Notes: generated by a model from the letters alone, not told the origin. 64,000 bases of DNA from an uncultured Lysobacteraceae bacterium (GCA_902825775.1 CADECF010000004.1:151467-215466); one strand, 5' to 3'. Shown: positions 37,780 through 46,327, counted from the stretch's first letter. Numbers and translations: made by a program.

Positions 37780-38853
37780 ATGACCCTCGCCGCGCAATTC
37801 GAAATCGAATACCTGCAATATCTCTCCCCCGAAGGCAAGCTGACCGGCAAGCTGCCGCCCGCCGTGGCCGATGCCAAGGCGCTGCTGCCGCTGTTCAAGC
37901 AGATGCTGTTCGTGCGCACCTTCGACACCAAATCCATCGCGTTGCAGCGCACCGGCAAGCTCGGTACGTACGCCGCCTGCCTGGGCCACGAGGCCACGCA
38001 CGTCGGCATCGGCGCTTCGATGCGGCCCGAGGATGTGTTCGCACCCAGCTACCGCGAATACGGCGCCCAGTTCATGCGCGGCGTGAAGCCGCGCGAAGTG
38101 CTGATGTATTGGGGCGGCGACGAGCGCGGCAACGATTTCGAAGGACCGAAGAACGATTATCCGTGGTGCGTGCCGATCGCCACGCAATGCCTGATGGCCG
38201 CCGGCGCGGCGCTGTCGTTCAAACTGCGCAAGCAGGATCGCGTCGCGGTGTCGTGCTGCGGCGACGGCGGTTCGTCCAAGACCGATTTCTATGCCGCATT
38301 GAATTCCGCCGGCGCCTACAAACTGCCGCTGGTGCTGTGCGTGATCAACAACGGGTGGGCGATCTCGGTGCCGCGTTCGGCCCAGACCGGCGCCCAGACG
38401 CTGGCCCAGAAGGGCATCGCCGGCGGCCTGCATTGCCTGCAGGTCGACGGCAACGATCTGATCGCCGTGCTCGAAGCCATGCGCCGCGCCTACGAACGCG
38501 CGCGCAAGGGCGAAGGCGGCAGCGTGATCGAATTCATGACCTACCGCCTGCACGACCACACCACCGCCGACGACGCGCGCCGTTATCGCAGCGACGACGA
38601 AGTCAAATCCGCGTGGACGCGCGAACCGATGACACGCCTGCGCGCCTGGCTGACCGCGGAAAAAGTGTGGGACGAAGCGCAGGAAAAGGCCTGGATCGAA
38701 GAATGCGGCCGCTTGGTCGACATCGAGATCAATGCCTACCTCGAAACCGCGGTGCAGCCGGTCGAAGCGATGTTCGATTATCTGTACGCCGATCCGCCAC
38801 CGGACCTGCTCGAACAGCGCGCAGCCGCGATCGCACTGGAGAAGCGCGCATGA
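37780..38853 (+). CDS. 2-oxoacid dehydrogenase E1 component, alpha subunit
   Basis: 357 aa. The thiamine diphosphate motif is intact: SCCGDGGSSKTDFYAALNSA running to VLCVINNGW, and the phosphorylation-loop region YRLHDHTTADDARRYRSDDE is typical of alpha2beta2 E1 enzymes. It decarboxylates a 2-oxoacid and passes the acyl group to E2. PdhA-like and branched-chain (BkdA-like) identities are both possible; iso-branched fatty acids are abundant in Xanthomonadaceae, which favours a branched-chain role. No E3 gene is adjacent. Confidence 0.9.
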   Translation: MTLAAQFEIEYLQYLSPEGKLTGKLPPAVADAKALLPLFKQMLFVRTFDTKSIALQRTGKLGTYAACLGHEATHVGIGASMRPEDVFAPSYREYGAQFMRGVKPREVLMYWGGDERGNDFEGPKNDYPWCVPIATQCLMAAGAALSFKLRKQDRVAVSCCGDGGSSKTDFYAALNSAGAYKLPLVLCVINNGWAISVPRSAQTGAQTLAQKGIAGGLHCLQVDGNDLIAVLEAMRRAYERARKGEGGSVIEFMTYRLHDHTTADDARRYRSDDEVKSAWTREPMTRLRAWLTAEKVWDEAQEKAWIEECGRLVDIEINAYLETAVQPVEAMFDYLYADPPPDLLEQRAAAIALEKRA

Positions 38854-39896
38854 GCGCCACCGCACCGATCAGGACCAGCAGCGACAAGCCGGCCGCACCG
38901 ACGGCCGCCGCCACGCCGACCGCGATCACGCTGATCGAAGCGATCACGCAAGCGCTGGCCTACGAAATGCGCCACGACGACAGCGTGGTGGTGCTGGGCG
39001 AAGACGTCGGCGTCAACGGCGGCGTGTTCCGCGCCACCGCCGGCCTGTCGCAGACCTTCGGCACCGAGCGCGTGCTCGACACGCCGCTGGACGAAACCAC
39101 CATCGCCGGCCTCACCGTCGGCATGGCTTCGCAGGGCATGAAGCCGGTGGCCGAAGCGCAGTTCGACGGCTTCATGTATCCGATGGTCGACTTCATCGTC
39201 TGCCACGCCGCGCGCATGCGCTACCGCACCCGCGGCCGCTTGAGCTGCCCGATGGTGCTGCGCGTGCCGTGGGGCGGCGGCATCCGCGCGCCCGAGCACC
39301 ACTCCGAAGCCAACGAAGCGATCTTCACCAACGTACCGGGTTTGCGCGTGGTGCTGCCGTCGTCGCCGGCGCGCGCTTACGGTTTGCTGCTGGCCGCGAT
39401 CCGCGATCCGGATCCGGTGATCTTCATGGAACCCAAGCGCATCTATCGCCAGTACAAGGAAATCGTCGCCGACGACGGCGAAGCGCTGCCGCTGGACGTG
39501 TGCTACGTGTTGCGCGACGGCAGCGACGTCACGCTCGTGACATGGGGCGCGCAGGTCAAGGAAACGCTGGAAGCCGCCGACAAGCTCGCCGGCGAAGGCA
39601 TCAGCGCCGAAGTGATCGACGTGGCCACGCTCAAGCCGCTGGATTTCGCGACCATCGCCGAATCGGTCGCCAAGACCGGACGCTGCGTGATCGTGCACGA
39701 AGCCGCCAAGACCGCGGGCTTCGGCGCCGAGATCGCTGCGCGTCTGGCGGAAGAGTCGATGTTCGATCTGGTCGCGCCGGTGCAGCGCGTGACCGGTTAC
39801 GACACGCATATCCCGCTGTTCCGGCTGGAGATGAAATACCTGCCGAGCGTGGACAAGATCGTCGCTGCGGCGAAGCGGGCGCTGGCGTCGGGCTGA
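38850..39896 (+). CDS. 2-oxoacid dehydrogenase E1 component, beta subunit
   Basis: 348 aa from the ATG at 38850, which overlaps the alpha-subunit stop (ATGA). A Thr/Ala/Pro-rich N-terminal tail of about 25 residues precedes the fold. Motifs: VVVLGEDVGVNGGVFRATAG, LDTPLDETTIAGLTVGMASQ, EAQFDGFMYPMVDFIV and the transketolase C-terminal domain with LKPLDFATIAESV. It pairs with the alpha subunit to form the E1 heterotetramer. Confidence 0.92.
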   Translation: MSATAPIRTSSDKPAAPTAAATPTAITLIEAITQALAYEMRHDDSVVVLGEDVGVNGGVFRATAGLSQTFGTERVLDTPLDETTIAGLTVGMASQGMKPVAEAQFDGFMYPMVDFIVCHAARMRYRTRGRLSCPMVLRVPWGGGIRAPEHHSEANEAIFTNVPGLRVVLPSSPARAYGLLLAAIRDPDPVIFMEPKRIYRQYKEIVADDGEALPLDVCYVLRDGSDVTLVTWGAQVKETLEAADKLAGEGISAEVIDVATLKPLDFATIAESVAKTGRCVIVHEAAKTAGFGAEIAARLAEESMFDLVAPVQRVTGYDTHIPLFRLEMKYLPSVDKIVAAAKRALASG

Positions 39897-40237
39897 TGCG
39901 GCGCGCCCGCGTCATCGCCGAGCACCGCGCGCCGGATCGCCCCGCGATCCAGGTCGCGCCGGGCGACGCGGTGACACTGGGCGAACGCGACAACGACTGG
40001 CCGCAGTTCGTCTGGGCCACGCTGGCGAGCGGGCTCGGCGGTTGGATCCCGTCGGTGCTGTTCGACCGCGAGCACGGCGATGCGACCGCGCAAAAAGAAT
40101 ACGACACGCGCGAGCTCGACGCCGACGTCGGCGAGACCGTGACGTTGCATTACGAACTGGCCGACTGGTGGTGGGCCGAGAACGCACAAGGCGCGAGCGG
40201 GTGGATACCGGCGCGCGCCATCGAAATCATCGAATAG
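39896..40237 (+). CDS. SH3-domain protein inside the dehydrogenase operon
   Basis: 113 aa. The ATG overlaps the E1-beta stop by one base (TGATG). Residues about 5-55 (RVIAEHRAPDRPAIQVAPGD, then GWIPSVLF) and about 62-113 (TVTLHYELADWWWAENAQGA, then GWIPARAIEII) look like two tandem variant SH3 units, each ending in GWIP. No signal peptide, so it is cytoplasmic. Position between E1-beta and E2 suggests it associates with the complex; function unknown. 18 bases then lead to the E2 start with AGAGGAA as RBS. Confidence 0.75.
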   Translation: MRRARVIAEHRAPDRPAIQVAPGDAVTLGERDNDWPQFVWATLASGLGGWIPSVLFDREHGDATAQKEYDTRELDADVGETVTLHYELADWWWAENAQGASGWIPARAIEIIE

Positions 40238-40255
40238 AGTCTCCAAGAGGAAAAC

Positions 40256-41740
40256 ATGGCCGACAAAAAACCCTTCCTGCTGCCGGACCTCGGCGAAGGC
40301 CTGCCCGACGCGACCATCGTCGAGTGGTTCGTCAAGGTCGGCGACACCATCAAACTGGACGAACCGTTGGTTTCGATGGAGACCGCGAAAGCCGTCGTCG
40401 AAGTGCCGTCGCCGGTATCGGGCAAGGTGCTCAAGCTCGCCGGCGGCGAAGGCGACGTAATCGTGACCGGCAGCGTGCTGGCCGAGTTCGAAGTCGATCC
40501 GAATCTGCCGCAGCGCGCCGAAGGCCAGGACACCGGCCACCACCACGGCCCGCGAGCAGAGGCCTCGGCCTCTGCGGACAAACACGCCGGCGCGGGCAGC
40601 CATGCGCCGAACGACGGCGACAAAGTCGTCGCTTCCGATGAAGGCGGCGAGATCGCCGAAACCGACAAGGCCGCGCCCAAAGCGCAAGCCGAAGGCAAAC
40701 GCGAGGACAGCGGCACCGTGGTCGGCGCCATGCAGAGCTCCGATGCGGTGCGCAGCGAGCAAGCGGTCGCCGTCGGCGGCGTCAAAGCGATGCCGGCCGT
40801 GCGCGCGCAGGCGCGCAAGCTGGGCGTGGACCTGTCGCGCGTGCGCGGCAGCGGCACTGACGGTGTAGTGACGATGGACGACGTGAAACGCGCGGCTGCC
40901 GACGGCAGCGCGAAATCGCTCCCCTCTCCCACCGGGAGAGGGGCTGGGGGTGAGGGTACGGAGCACCGTGGGGGTCAATCGCACACCGAACCCTCATCCG
41001 CCCTCCGGGCACCTTCTCCCGAAGGGAGAAGGGAAGATCAGCGCACCGCGCTATCTGCATCCGGCAAACCGATGCGCACCCAGCCGCCCTCGGTCAGCGC
41101 CAGCGGCCAGCCGGAACAGCTCAAGGGCGTGCGCCGCAACATGGCGCGGGTGATGGCCGATGCGCACGCCAAGGTCGTGCCGACCACGCTCAGCGACGAT
41201 GCCGACATCCACGCCTGGACGCCGGGCAACGACGTCACCGGCCGTTTGGTGCGCGCGATCGTGGCGGCGTGCAAGGCGGTGCCGGCGCTCAACGCCTGGT
41301 TCGACGGCGACAAACTGACCCGCACCCTGCATCCGCATGTGGACATCGGCATCGCGGTGGATACCGACGATGGCCTGTTCGTGCCGGCGCTGCGCAACGC
41401 CGACGTGCTCGACGCGCGCGGCGTGCGCGAGGCGGTCAACCGCCTGCGCGCGCAGGTCGAGGACCGCAGCATTCCCGCGTCGGAGCTGAGCGGCTATACG
41501 ATCTCGCTGTCCAACTTCGGCATGTTCGCCGGACGCTATGCGACACCGGTGATCGTGCCGCCGACCGTGGCGATCGTCGCCGCCGGCCGCGGCCGCCATC
41601 AGATCACGCCGGTGATCGGCGGCTTCGAATCGCACAAGGTGATTCCTTTGTCGGTCACCTTCGACCATCGCGCCTGCACCGGCGGCGAGGCGGCGCGCTT
41701 CCTCAAGGCTTTGATGGACGATCTTGCACGGCCGCAATAA
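40256..41740 (+). CDS. 2-oxoacid dehydrogenase E2 component (dihydrolipoamide acyltransferase)
   Basis: 494 aa. Lipoyl domain at residues 1-82 with Lys45 in SMETAKAVVE as the lipoylation site. A variable linker follows, then a peripheral-subunit-binding domain about 175-212 (MPAVRAQARKLGVDLSRVRG). A second linker of about 75 residues contains a translated family-5 repeat (residues about 221-260). The catalytic domain covers 285-494, ending in FDHRACTGGEAARFL. The active-site His and Arg are present, but the usual Asp of HRxxDG is Thr. It forms the core of the complex and takes the acyl group from E1. Confidence 0.92.
   Translation: MADKKPFLLPDLGEGLPDATIVEWFVKVGDTIKLDEPLVSMETAKAVVEVPSPVSGKVLKLAGGEGDVIVTGSVLAEFEVDPNLPQRAEGQDTGHHHGPRAEASASADKHAGAGSHAPNDGDKVVASDEGGEIAETDKAAPKAQAEGKREDSGTVVGAMQSSDAVRSEQAVAVGGVKAMPAVRAQARKLGVDLSRVRGSGTDGVVTMDDVKRAAADGSAKSLPSPTGRGAGGEGTEHRGGQSHTEPSSALRAPSPEGRREDQRTALSASGKPMRTQPPSVSASGQPEQLKGVRRNMARVMADAHAKVVPTTLSDDADIHAWTPGNDVTGRLVRAIVAACKAVPALNAWFDGDKLTRTLHPHVDIGIAVDTDDGLFVPALRNADVLDARGVREAVNRLRAQVEDRSIPASELSGYTISLSNFGMFAGRYATPVIVPPTVAIVAAGRGRHQITPVIGGFESHKVIPLSVTFDHRACTGGEAARFLKALMDDLARPQ
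40920..41036. repeat. Family-5 element inside the E2 coding sequence
   Basis: TCCCCTCTCCCACCGGGAGA with GGGGCTGGGGGTGAGGGTAC, a spacer, then CCCTCATCCGCCCTCCGGGC with a closing CTTCTCCCGAAGGGAGAAGG hairpin. Same two arms as at 28048-28170 but in opposite orientation. It is translated in frame as a Gly/Pro/Arg-rich linker and introduces no stop. Confidence 0.85.
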
Positions 41741-41747
41741 GCGCCAG

Positions 41748-41824
41748 TGTCATCCCGAACGAAGTGAGGGATCTGTTTTTCTCGCGCACGAATAAGCAGA
41801 TCCCTCACTTCGTTCGGGATGACA
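41748..41824. repeat. Inverted family-4 pair
   Basis: TGTCATCCCGAACGAAGTGA with GGGATCTG is mirrored perfectly by CAGATCCCTCACTTCGTTCG with GGATGACA. It lies between E2 and the VOC gene. Earlier start codons of the VOC frame fall inside it. Confidence 0.9.
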
Positions 41825-41857
41825 ATTGAAAACGTCAAACAGGAGCGGGAGTTTTTC

Positions 41858-42244
41858 ATGACCCATCACAGCCGCTTGTCCACCTTCGTTCTGGATTGCA
41901 AAGTCGACGATTTGAAGGCTTCCGTCGAATTCTGGAGCAAGGCGCTCGGCAAGCCTGTCGTCAATGCCGACTCGGACGGCGACGGCAAATACGCCGAACT
42001 GAAAGTCGACGCGGACGAGCCGATGCTGTTGTTGCAGAAGGTCGAACATCCTTCGCGGGTCCACTTGGATATCGAAAGCGACGACGTCGATGCCGAAGCC
42101 GAGCGCCTGGTAAAACTCGGCGCGCGCAAGATCGAGAAGGTCCACACCTGGTGGGTGCTGGAAGCGCCCAGCGGGCACCGTTTCTGCGTGGTGCGCAAGC
42201 AGCGCGATCCTTTCGGGCCGCATCTGAATAGCTGGGAAAGCTGA
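41858..42244 (+). CDS. VOC-superfamily (glyoxalase-like) protein
   Basis: 128 aa from the ATG at 41858, preceded by CAGGAGCGGG; the earlier ATG at 41819 lies in a repeat. One or two beta-alpha-beta-beta-beta units: LSTFVLDCKVDDLKASVEFW, VHLDIESDDVDAEAERLVKL and EAPSGHRFCVVRKQ. VOC proteins include glyoxalases, dioxygenases and resistance proteins; this one resembles the broad group of uncharacterised glyoxalase-like enzymes. Substrate unknown. Confidence 0.82.
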   Translation: MTHHSRLSTFVLDCKVDDLKASVEFWSKALGKPVVNADSDGDGKYAELKVDADEPMLLLQKVEHPSRVHLDIESDDVDAEAERLVKLGARKIEKVHTWWVLEAPSGHRFCVVRKQRDPFGPHLNSWES

Positions 42245-42257
42245 CGCGCACTGCTTT

Positions 42258-42370
42258 TGTGGGAGCGGCTTCAGCCGCGAGCTTTTTTAGCTGTCATCCC
42301 GCGCGAAGCGAGGGATCTGCTTGCAGCGTCGCAGCGGGAACAGCAGATCCCTCGCTGCGCTCGGGATGAC
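42258..42370. repeat. Family-1 unit and inverted family-4 pair
   Basis: One TGTGGGAGCGGCTTCAGCCG unit is followed directly by GTCATCCCGCGCGAAGCGAG with GGATCTGCT, mirrored by GATCCCTCGCTGCGCTCGGG with ATGAC. No gene. It separates the convergent VOC and GGDEF genes. Confidence 0.85.
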
Positions 42371-42399
42371 AGCCATTGCAGGATGACAGCCATCGAGGG

Positions 42400-43509
42400 T
42401 CAGAACCGCTGCTGATCGTCGGCGGCCACCCGATTGCGCCCGCCGGCCTTCGCCCGGTACAACGCCTGGTCGGCGAGTTCGAATACTTTTTCCGGCGTAT
42501 CCCGCGAAGGCGTGGCGGCGGCGATGCCGACCGAGACGGTTACCGGAAACGGCAGCGGCGCGTCCATCACGCTCTGGCGAATGCGTTCTGCCACTTCGTA
42601 AGCGCTGGACAGGGGCGTGGCCGGCAGCACCAACAGGAATTCTTCGCCGCCGTAGCGGGCCGCGATGTCCTCCTTGCGGATCGACGCCGCGATCGCCTCC
42701 GCGACCGCTCGCAGCACCTCGTCGCCGATCAGATGCCCGTACCTGTCGTTCACCTGCTTGAAGTGGTCGATATCCACCACCGCCAGCGAGTAGGTCGACG
42801 CCTCCAACTTGAGCATCGCATCGGGCCGCTGACGCAACTGCTCCAGCGCCGTGCGGTTGAGCAGGCCGGTGAGCGCGTCGTAGGTCGCAGCGCGCTTCAT
42901 GTCGTCGTGGCGGCGCTGCAGCTCGGCGCGGTCGCTTTCCAGGCGCTCGGCTTCGGCCAGCCGCTGTTGCAGGATGTTGCCCTGCTGCAGCACGTACCGG
43001 CGCAGCTCGAGCAGGTGCTGCACTTGGCGCGCCAATGCGGTCAGCGCACGTCTTTGCGCTTCCGTCAGCGAACGCGGCGCATGGTCGAGCACGCACACCG
43101 TGCCGAGCGCATGGCCTTCGGGGCTCACTAGCGGCATGCCCGCGTAGAACCGCAGCGCAGCGCCGCCCGAATCTTTGGGACGCATCGGCGTGCGCGCGTC
43201 CTGTTGCAAATCCGGAATTTCGAGCAACCGCTCCGGCGTACGGATCGCGAGATCGCATACGGCTTCGCCGCGCGGCGTCTCGCGCACGCCGAAACCGACG
43301 CTGGCTTTGAACCACTGCCGGTCGTGGTCGATCAAAGTGACGCTGGCCACCGGCGCATCGCAGATCGAGCAGGCCAATTGCACGATATCGTCGAAGGCCT
43401 GTTCGGCCTCGCTGTCGAGGATGGCGTAGCTGTCCAGGATCGCCAGACGCTCGCTTTCGCGAACGTCCACTTCGAGATCCACCGCGAATTGTCTGGCCAG
43501 CGAGTTCAT
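42400..43509 (-). CDS. Diguanylate cyclase with GAF domain
   Basis: 369 aa. A GAF domain at residues about 25-170 (DDIVQLACSICDAPVASVTL) is followed by a coiled-coil linker about 170-205 and a GGDEF domain about 205-365. The active-site motif is GGEEF (near residue 287-291), preceded by RKED at the expected position of the inhibitory I-site, so product feedback is likely. No transmembrane segment; the enzyme is cytosolic and makes cyclic di-GMP in response to a GAF-sensed signal. Single gene. Confidence 0.93.
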   Translation of the reverse strand: MNSLARQFAVDLEVDVRESERLAILDSYAILDSEAEQAFDDIVQLACSICDAPVASVTLIDHDRQWFKASVGFGVRETPRGEAVCDLAIRTPERLLEIPDLQQDARTPMRPKDSGGAALRFYAGMPLVSPEGHALGTVCVLDHAPRSLTEAQRRALTALARQVQHLLELRRYVLQQGNILQQRLAEAERLESDRAELQRRHDDMKRAATYDALTGLLNRTALEQLRQRPDAMLKLEASTYSLAVVDIDHFKQVNDRYGHLIGDEVLRAVAEAIAASIRKEDIAARYGGEEFLLVLPATPLSSAYEVAERIRQSVMDAPLPFPVTVSVGIAAATPSRDTPEKVFELADQALYRAKAGGRNRVAADDQQRF

Positions 43510-43629
43510 GCGTCCTGAAACCGGCCTCCTGCCGGATCGCTCGGCTTCAAAACTCGCAGATGTGGCCTGAGTATTCTGTGGAGGACTGCGCGATTTCCCG
43601 ATTTCCGGGTGCCGCTGGCGGTCAACGAT

Positions 43630-43938
43630 TCAGCTTCGGGCCATCCATCGCCGACGAAAGGCGAACGCCAACCCCAAGACCAGCAGAAAGGCGCCATAGG
43701 CCACCGAGGTCGCCAGGATCTGTTTCCACATACCGCCCCAGCGCGGATCGGCGTAGCCGTAAGCCCACTGCATGGTCAGCACGAAGGCCGCGAGCGATCC
43801 GGTCAAGGCGAGCGCATCGAACCATCGCCGGCGGCCATGCCGCGGCTGGCGCGGATACAGCCAATACAGCACGCCCAAGATCAGCAACCAAGGCAGGAAC
43901 AGGATCAGCGCGAGATTCAGCGAAACCAGCGGACTCAT
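43630..43938 (-). CDS. Small membrane protein, unknown function
   Basis: 102 aa with three hydrophobic helices: LNLALILFLPWLLILGVLYW, LALTGSLAAFVLTMQWAYGY and LATSVAYGAFLLVLGLAFAF. A basic loop (RQPRHGRRRW) follows the first helix. I recognise no family. The ATG lies one base after the trpS stop, so the gene is probably translated from the trpS transcript. Confidence 0.65.
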   Translation of the reverse strand: MSPLVSLNLALILFLPWLLILGVLYWLYPRQPRHGRRRWFDALALTGSLAAFVLTMQWAYGYADPRWGGMWKQILATSVAYGAFLLVLGLAFAFRRRWMARS

Positions 43939-43939
43939 A

Positions 43940-45289
43940 TCAAGCGTCGGCCTCGATCAAGGCCGCGACCGCCCCGATCACTTCCTCGAAGGCCGCGTCT
44001 TCCGCTAGTTTCCCGATCAAGTCCTTGCCCAAGTGCACGCCTTCGCCGGCAACGTGGTGCAGCACGGCGGCGCCTTCGCGCTTCAGATGGCCGATGCGCG
44101 CGCCCGCCTCTTTCGGCGAATCGAAGCCGATGCTCTGCAGCAGCACGCGTTCGCCTTGCACCAGCTTGAAATAGAACTTGCCGTCGGTTTCACGATATTG
44201 CTTGAACTGCGGCGTGGCGGCATTTTTGTTCGATGCCTTGCCCGCGGCCTGCGGCGCACGCGACAGATCGCGCAGGCCGACCGCTTCGCGCAACCGTCCC
44301 AGCAGCGGCGTCGCGTAAGCCGAGCGCACGCGCTGCGCGCCGTCGCGCAGTTGCTCTTCGATGCGCGCCGGATCGGCGGCCAGCGTCTGGTAGCGATCGC
44401 GCAACGGCGCGATCTCGGCATCGATCCGCTCGAACAGCTTCTGCTTGGCGTCGCCCCAGCCGATGCCGTCGGCGAACGCCTGGCGCATGGCGGCGGTCTC
44501 GTCGGCCGAGGCGAAGGCCTGGTACAGCTGGAACACGTTGGAAGCGTCCGCGTCTTTGGCCTCGCCCGGCGCCTTGGAATCGGTGACGATCGAGAAAATT
44601 AGCTTCTTCAGTTGTTCGCGCGAGGCCGACAGCGGGATCACGTTGTCGTAGCTCTTGGACATCTTGCGTCCGTCCAGGCCCGGCAAAGTGGCGACGTGTT
44701 CCTCGATCGCCGCTTCCGGCAATGCGAAATGATCGCCGTAGATGTGGTTGAAGCGCTGGCCGAAATCGCGCGCCATCTCGATGTGCTGGATCTGATCGCG
44801 GCCCACCGGCACCCGGTCGGCGTTGAACAGCAGGATGTCGGCGGCCATCAGCACCGGATACATGAACAATCCGGCATTGATCGCCGCATCGTCGTCCTCG
44901 CCCTCGGCGCGGTTCTTGTCGACAGCGGCCTTGTAGGCATGGGCGCGGTTGAGGATGCCCTTGCCGGCCACGCAGGTCAGCAGCCAGGTCAGCTCGTTGA
45001 TCTCGGGGATGTCGGACTGGCGGTAGAACCAGACCTTGGCCGGGTCCAGACCTGCGGCGAGCCATGCCGCCGCGATTTCCAGCGTCGAGCGCTGCACGCG
45101 TTCGGGCGGCTGCAGTTTGATCAGGCTGTGCAGGTCGGCGAGGAAGTAGAAGCTCTCCACGTCGGATTGGCGGCTGGCCGCGACCGCCGGGCGGATGGCG
45201 CCGACGTAGTTCCCGAGATGGGGCGTGCCGGAGGTGGTGATGCCGGTCAGGACCCGGGTTTTGCGGGCCGGAGATTTCGGTTCGTTCAT
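43940..45289 (-). CDS. trpS: Tryptophanyl-tRNA synthetase with C-terminal extension
   Basis: 449 aa, about 110 residues longer than typical TrpRS. The class Ia core has the HIGH-like TSGTPHLGNYVGA and the KMSKS loop in GRKMSKSYDN. From about residue 345 an Ala/Lys linker leads to an extra domain (YRETDGKFYFKLVQGERVLL and GFDSPKEAGARIGHL), which resembles the YegP/DUF1508 fold. The core charges tRNA-Trp. The role of the extension is not known to me. ATG start. Confidence 0.95.
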   Translation of the reverse strand: MNEPKSPARKTRVLTGITTSGTPHLGNYVGAIRPAVAASRQSDVESFYFLADLHSLIKLQPPERVQRSTLEIAAAWLAAGLDPAKVWFYRQSDIPEINELTWLLTCVAGKGILNRAHAYKAAVDKNRAEGEDDDAAINAGLFMYPVLMAADILLFNADRVPVGRDQIQHIEMARDFGQRFNHIYGDHFALPEAAIEEHVATLPGLDGRKMSKSYDNVIPLSASREQLKKLIFSIVTDSKAPGEAKDADASNVFQLYQAFASADETAAMRQAFADGIGWGDAKQKLFERIDAEIAPLRDRYQTLAADPARIEEQLRDGAQRVRSAYATPLLGRLREAVGLRDLSRAPQAAGKASNKNAATPQFKQYRETDGKFYFKLVQGERVLLQSIGFDSPKEAGARIGHLKREGAAVLHHVAGEGVHLGKDLIGKLAEDAAFEEVIGAVAALIEADA

Positions 45290-45307
45290 CCCGCCAGTTT
45301 ACCCGCC

Positions 45308-45333
45308 GTAGGGTGGGCCAAGGTCCACCCTAC
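45308..45333. repeat. Single family-6 palindrome
   Basis: GTAGGGTGGGCCAAGGTCCA followed by CCCTAC is one palindromic unit between trpS and the divergent secreted-protein gene. Related units lie at 9966-10050. Confidence 0.75.
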
Positions 45334-45389
45334 AACCCCGATTCCGGTCCCGGCCCGTTAGCAGTCGTGCCCACCCCGGAGACGACACC

Positions 45390-46235
45390 ATGATCCGCAA
45401 GTTCCTACTGCTGGCCGCCGCCGTGATCGCGGCCACCGCTGCCACCGCCTGCCAGCCCGCATCGGCACGCTCGCTGGTCGACATCGACCTGGTCGACCGC
45501 GACACCGGTCAATGGCTGCCCGAATACGCGCACCGCGGCCGCATCTACGTGCCCGGCGAGCCCGGCCATCGCTATGCGGTGCGCCTGACCAATACCAGCA
45601 ACGAGCGCGTGCTGGTGGTGCTGTCGGTGGATGGCGTCAACGCCGTCGACGGCCGCACCGCGCATCCCTCGCAGGCCGGTTACGTGCTGGCGCCGTGGCA
45701 GAGCACCGAAGTCGCGGGGTGGCGCAAATCGATGGACGACGTCGCCCAGTTCTATTTCACCGACCTGCCCGACAGCTATGCCGCGCGTACCGGCCGGCCC
45801 GACAACGTCGGCGTGATCGGCATCGCCGTATTCCGCGAATCGCAGCCGCGCTATTACGAACCGTCCTACCCGCGTCCGTATCCGTATCCGTCCGCACCGC
45901 CGTATGCGCGCGACGAAGCGCGCGCCAAGAGTACGAATGCGCCCGCCGCAGCCGAACGCGAAGCTTCCGGCCGCGCCGACGCATCGGCGCCGGCGCGCGA
46001 AATCGCGCAGCAGCGGATAGGCACCGGCCACGGCGCGCGCGAATGGGCGCCGGTGAGCAGCACGAATTTCGTGCGCGCCAGCTCGCGTCCCGCGCAGGTC
46101 ACGCAACTGCGCTACGACGACCGCGACAATCTCGCCGCGATGGGCATCCTGCCGCCGCCGTACCGCTACTGGGGACGCGACGACGAACCGCGCGCATTCC
46201 CCGGCGCTTTCGTGCCCGATCCGCCGAACGGCTGA
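45390..46235 (+). CDS. Secreted or periplasmic protein, unknown function
   Basis: 281 aa with an N-terminal signal (MIRKFLLLAAAVIAATAATA); a Cys follows at ATACQP, so a lipobox-like reading is possible. Residues about 28-155 form a beta-rich domain (VDIDLVDRDTGQWLPEYAHR, PGEPGHRYAVRLTNTSNERV) seen in uncharacterised xanthomonad proteins. Residues about 155-190 are Pro/Tyr-rich (RYYEPSYPRPYPYPS). The C-terminal part is polar and probably disordered. RBS CCGGAGACGAC before the ATG. Function unknown. A long hairpin at 46255-46282 follows, without a T-tract. Confidence 0.65.
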   Translation: MIRKFLLLAAAVIAATAATACQPASARSLVDIDLVDRDTGQWLPEYAHRGRIYVPGEPGHRYAVRLTNTSNERVLVVLSVDGVNAVDGRTAHPSQAGYVLAPWQSTEVAGWRKSMDDVAQFYFTDLPDSYAARTGRPDNVGVIGIAVFRESQPRYYEPSYPRPYPYPSAPPYARDEARAKSTNAPAAAEREASGRADASAPAREIAQQRIGTGHGAREWAPVSSTNFVRASSRPAQVTQLRYDDRDNLAAMGILPPPYRYWGRDDEPRAFPGAFVPDPPNG

Positions 46236-46327
46236 TGAAGCCCGCGGCGCATGAGCGAAGGCCGGCGTATGCCGGCCTTCGCATGAATCGGATTACAGGG
46301 GGAGAGAACGAAAGTTTTCGCAACGGA

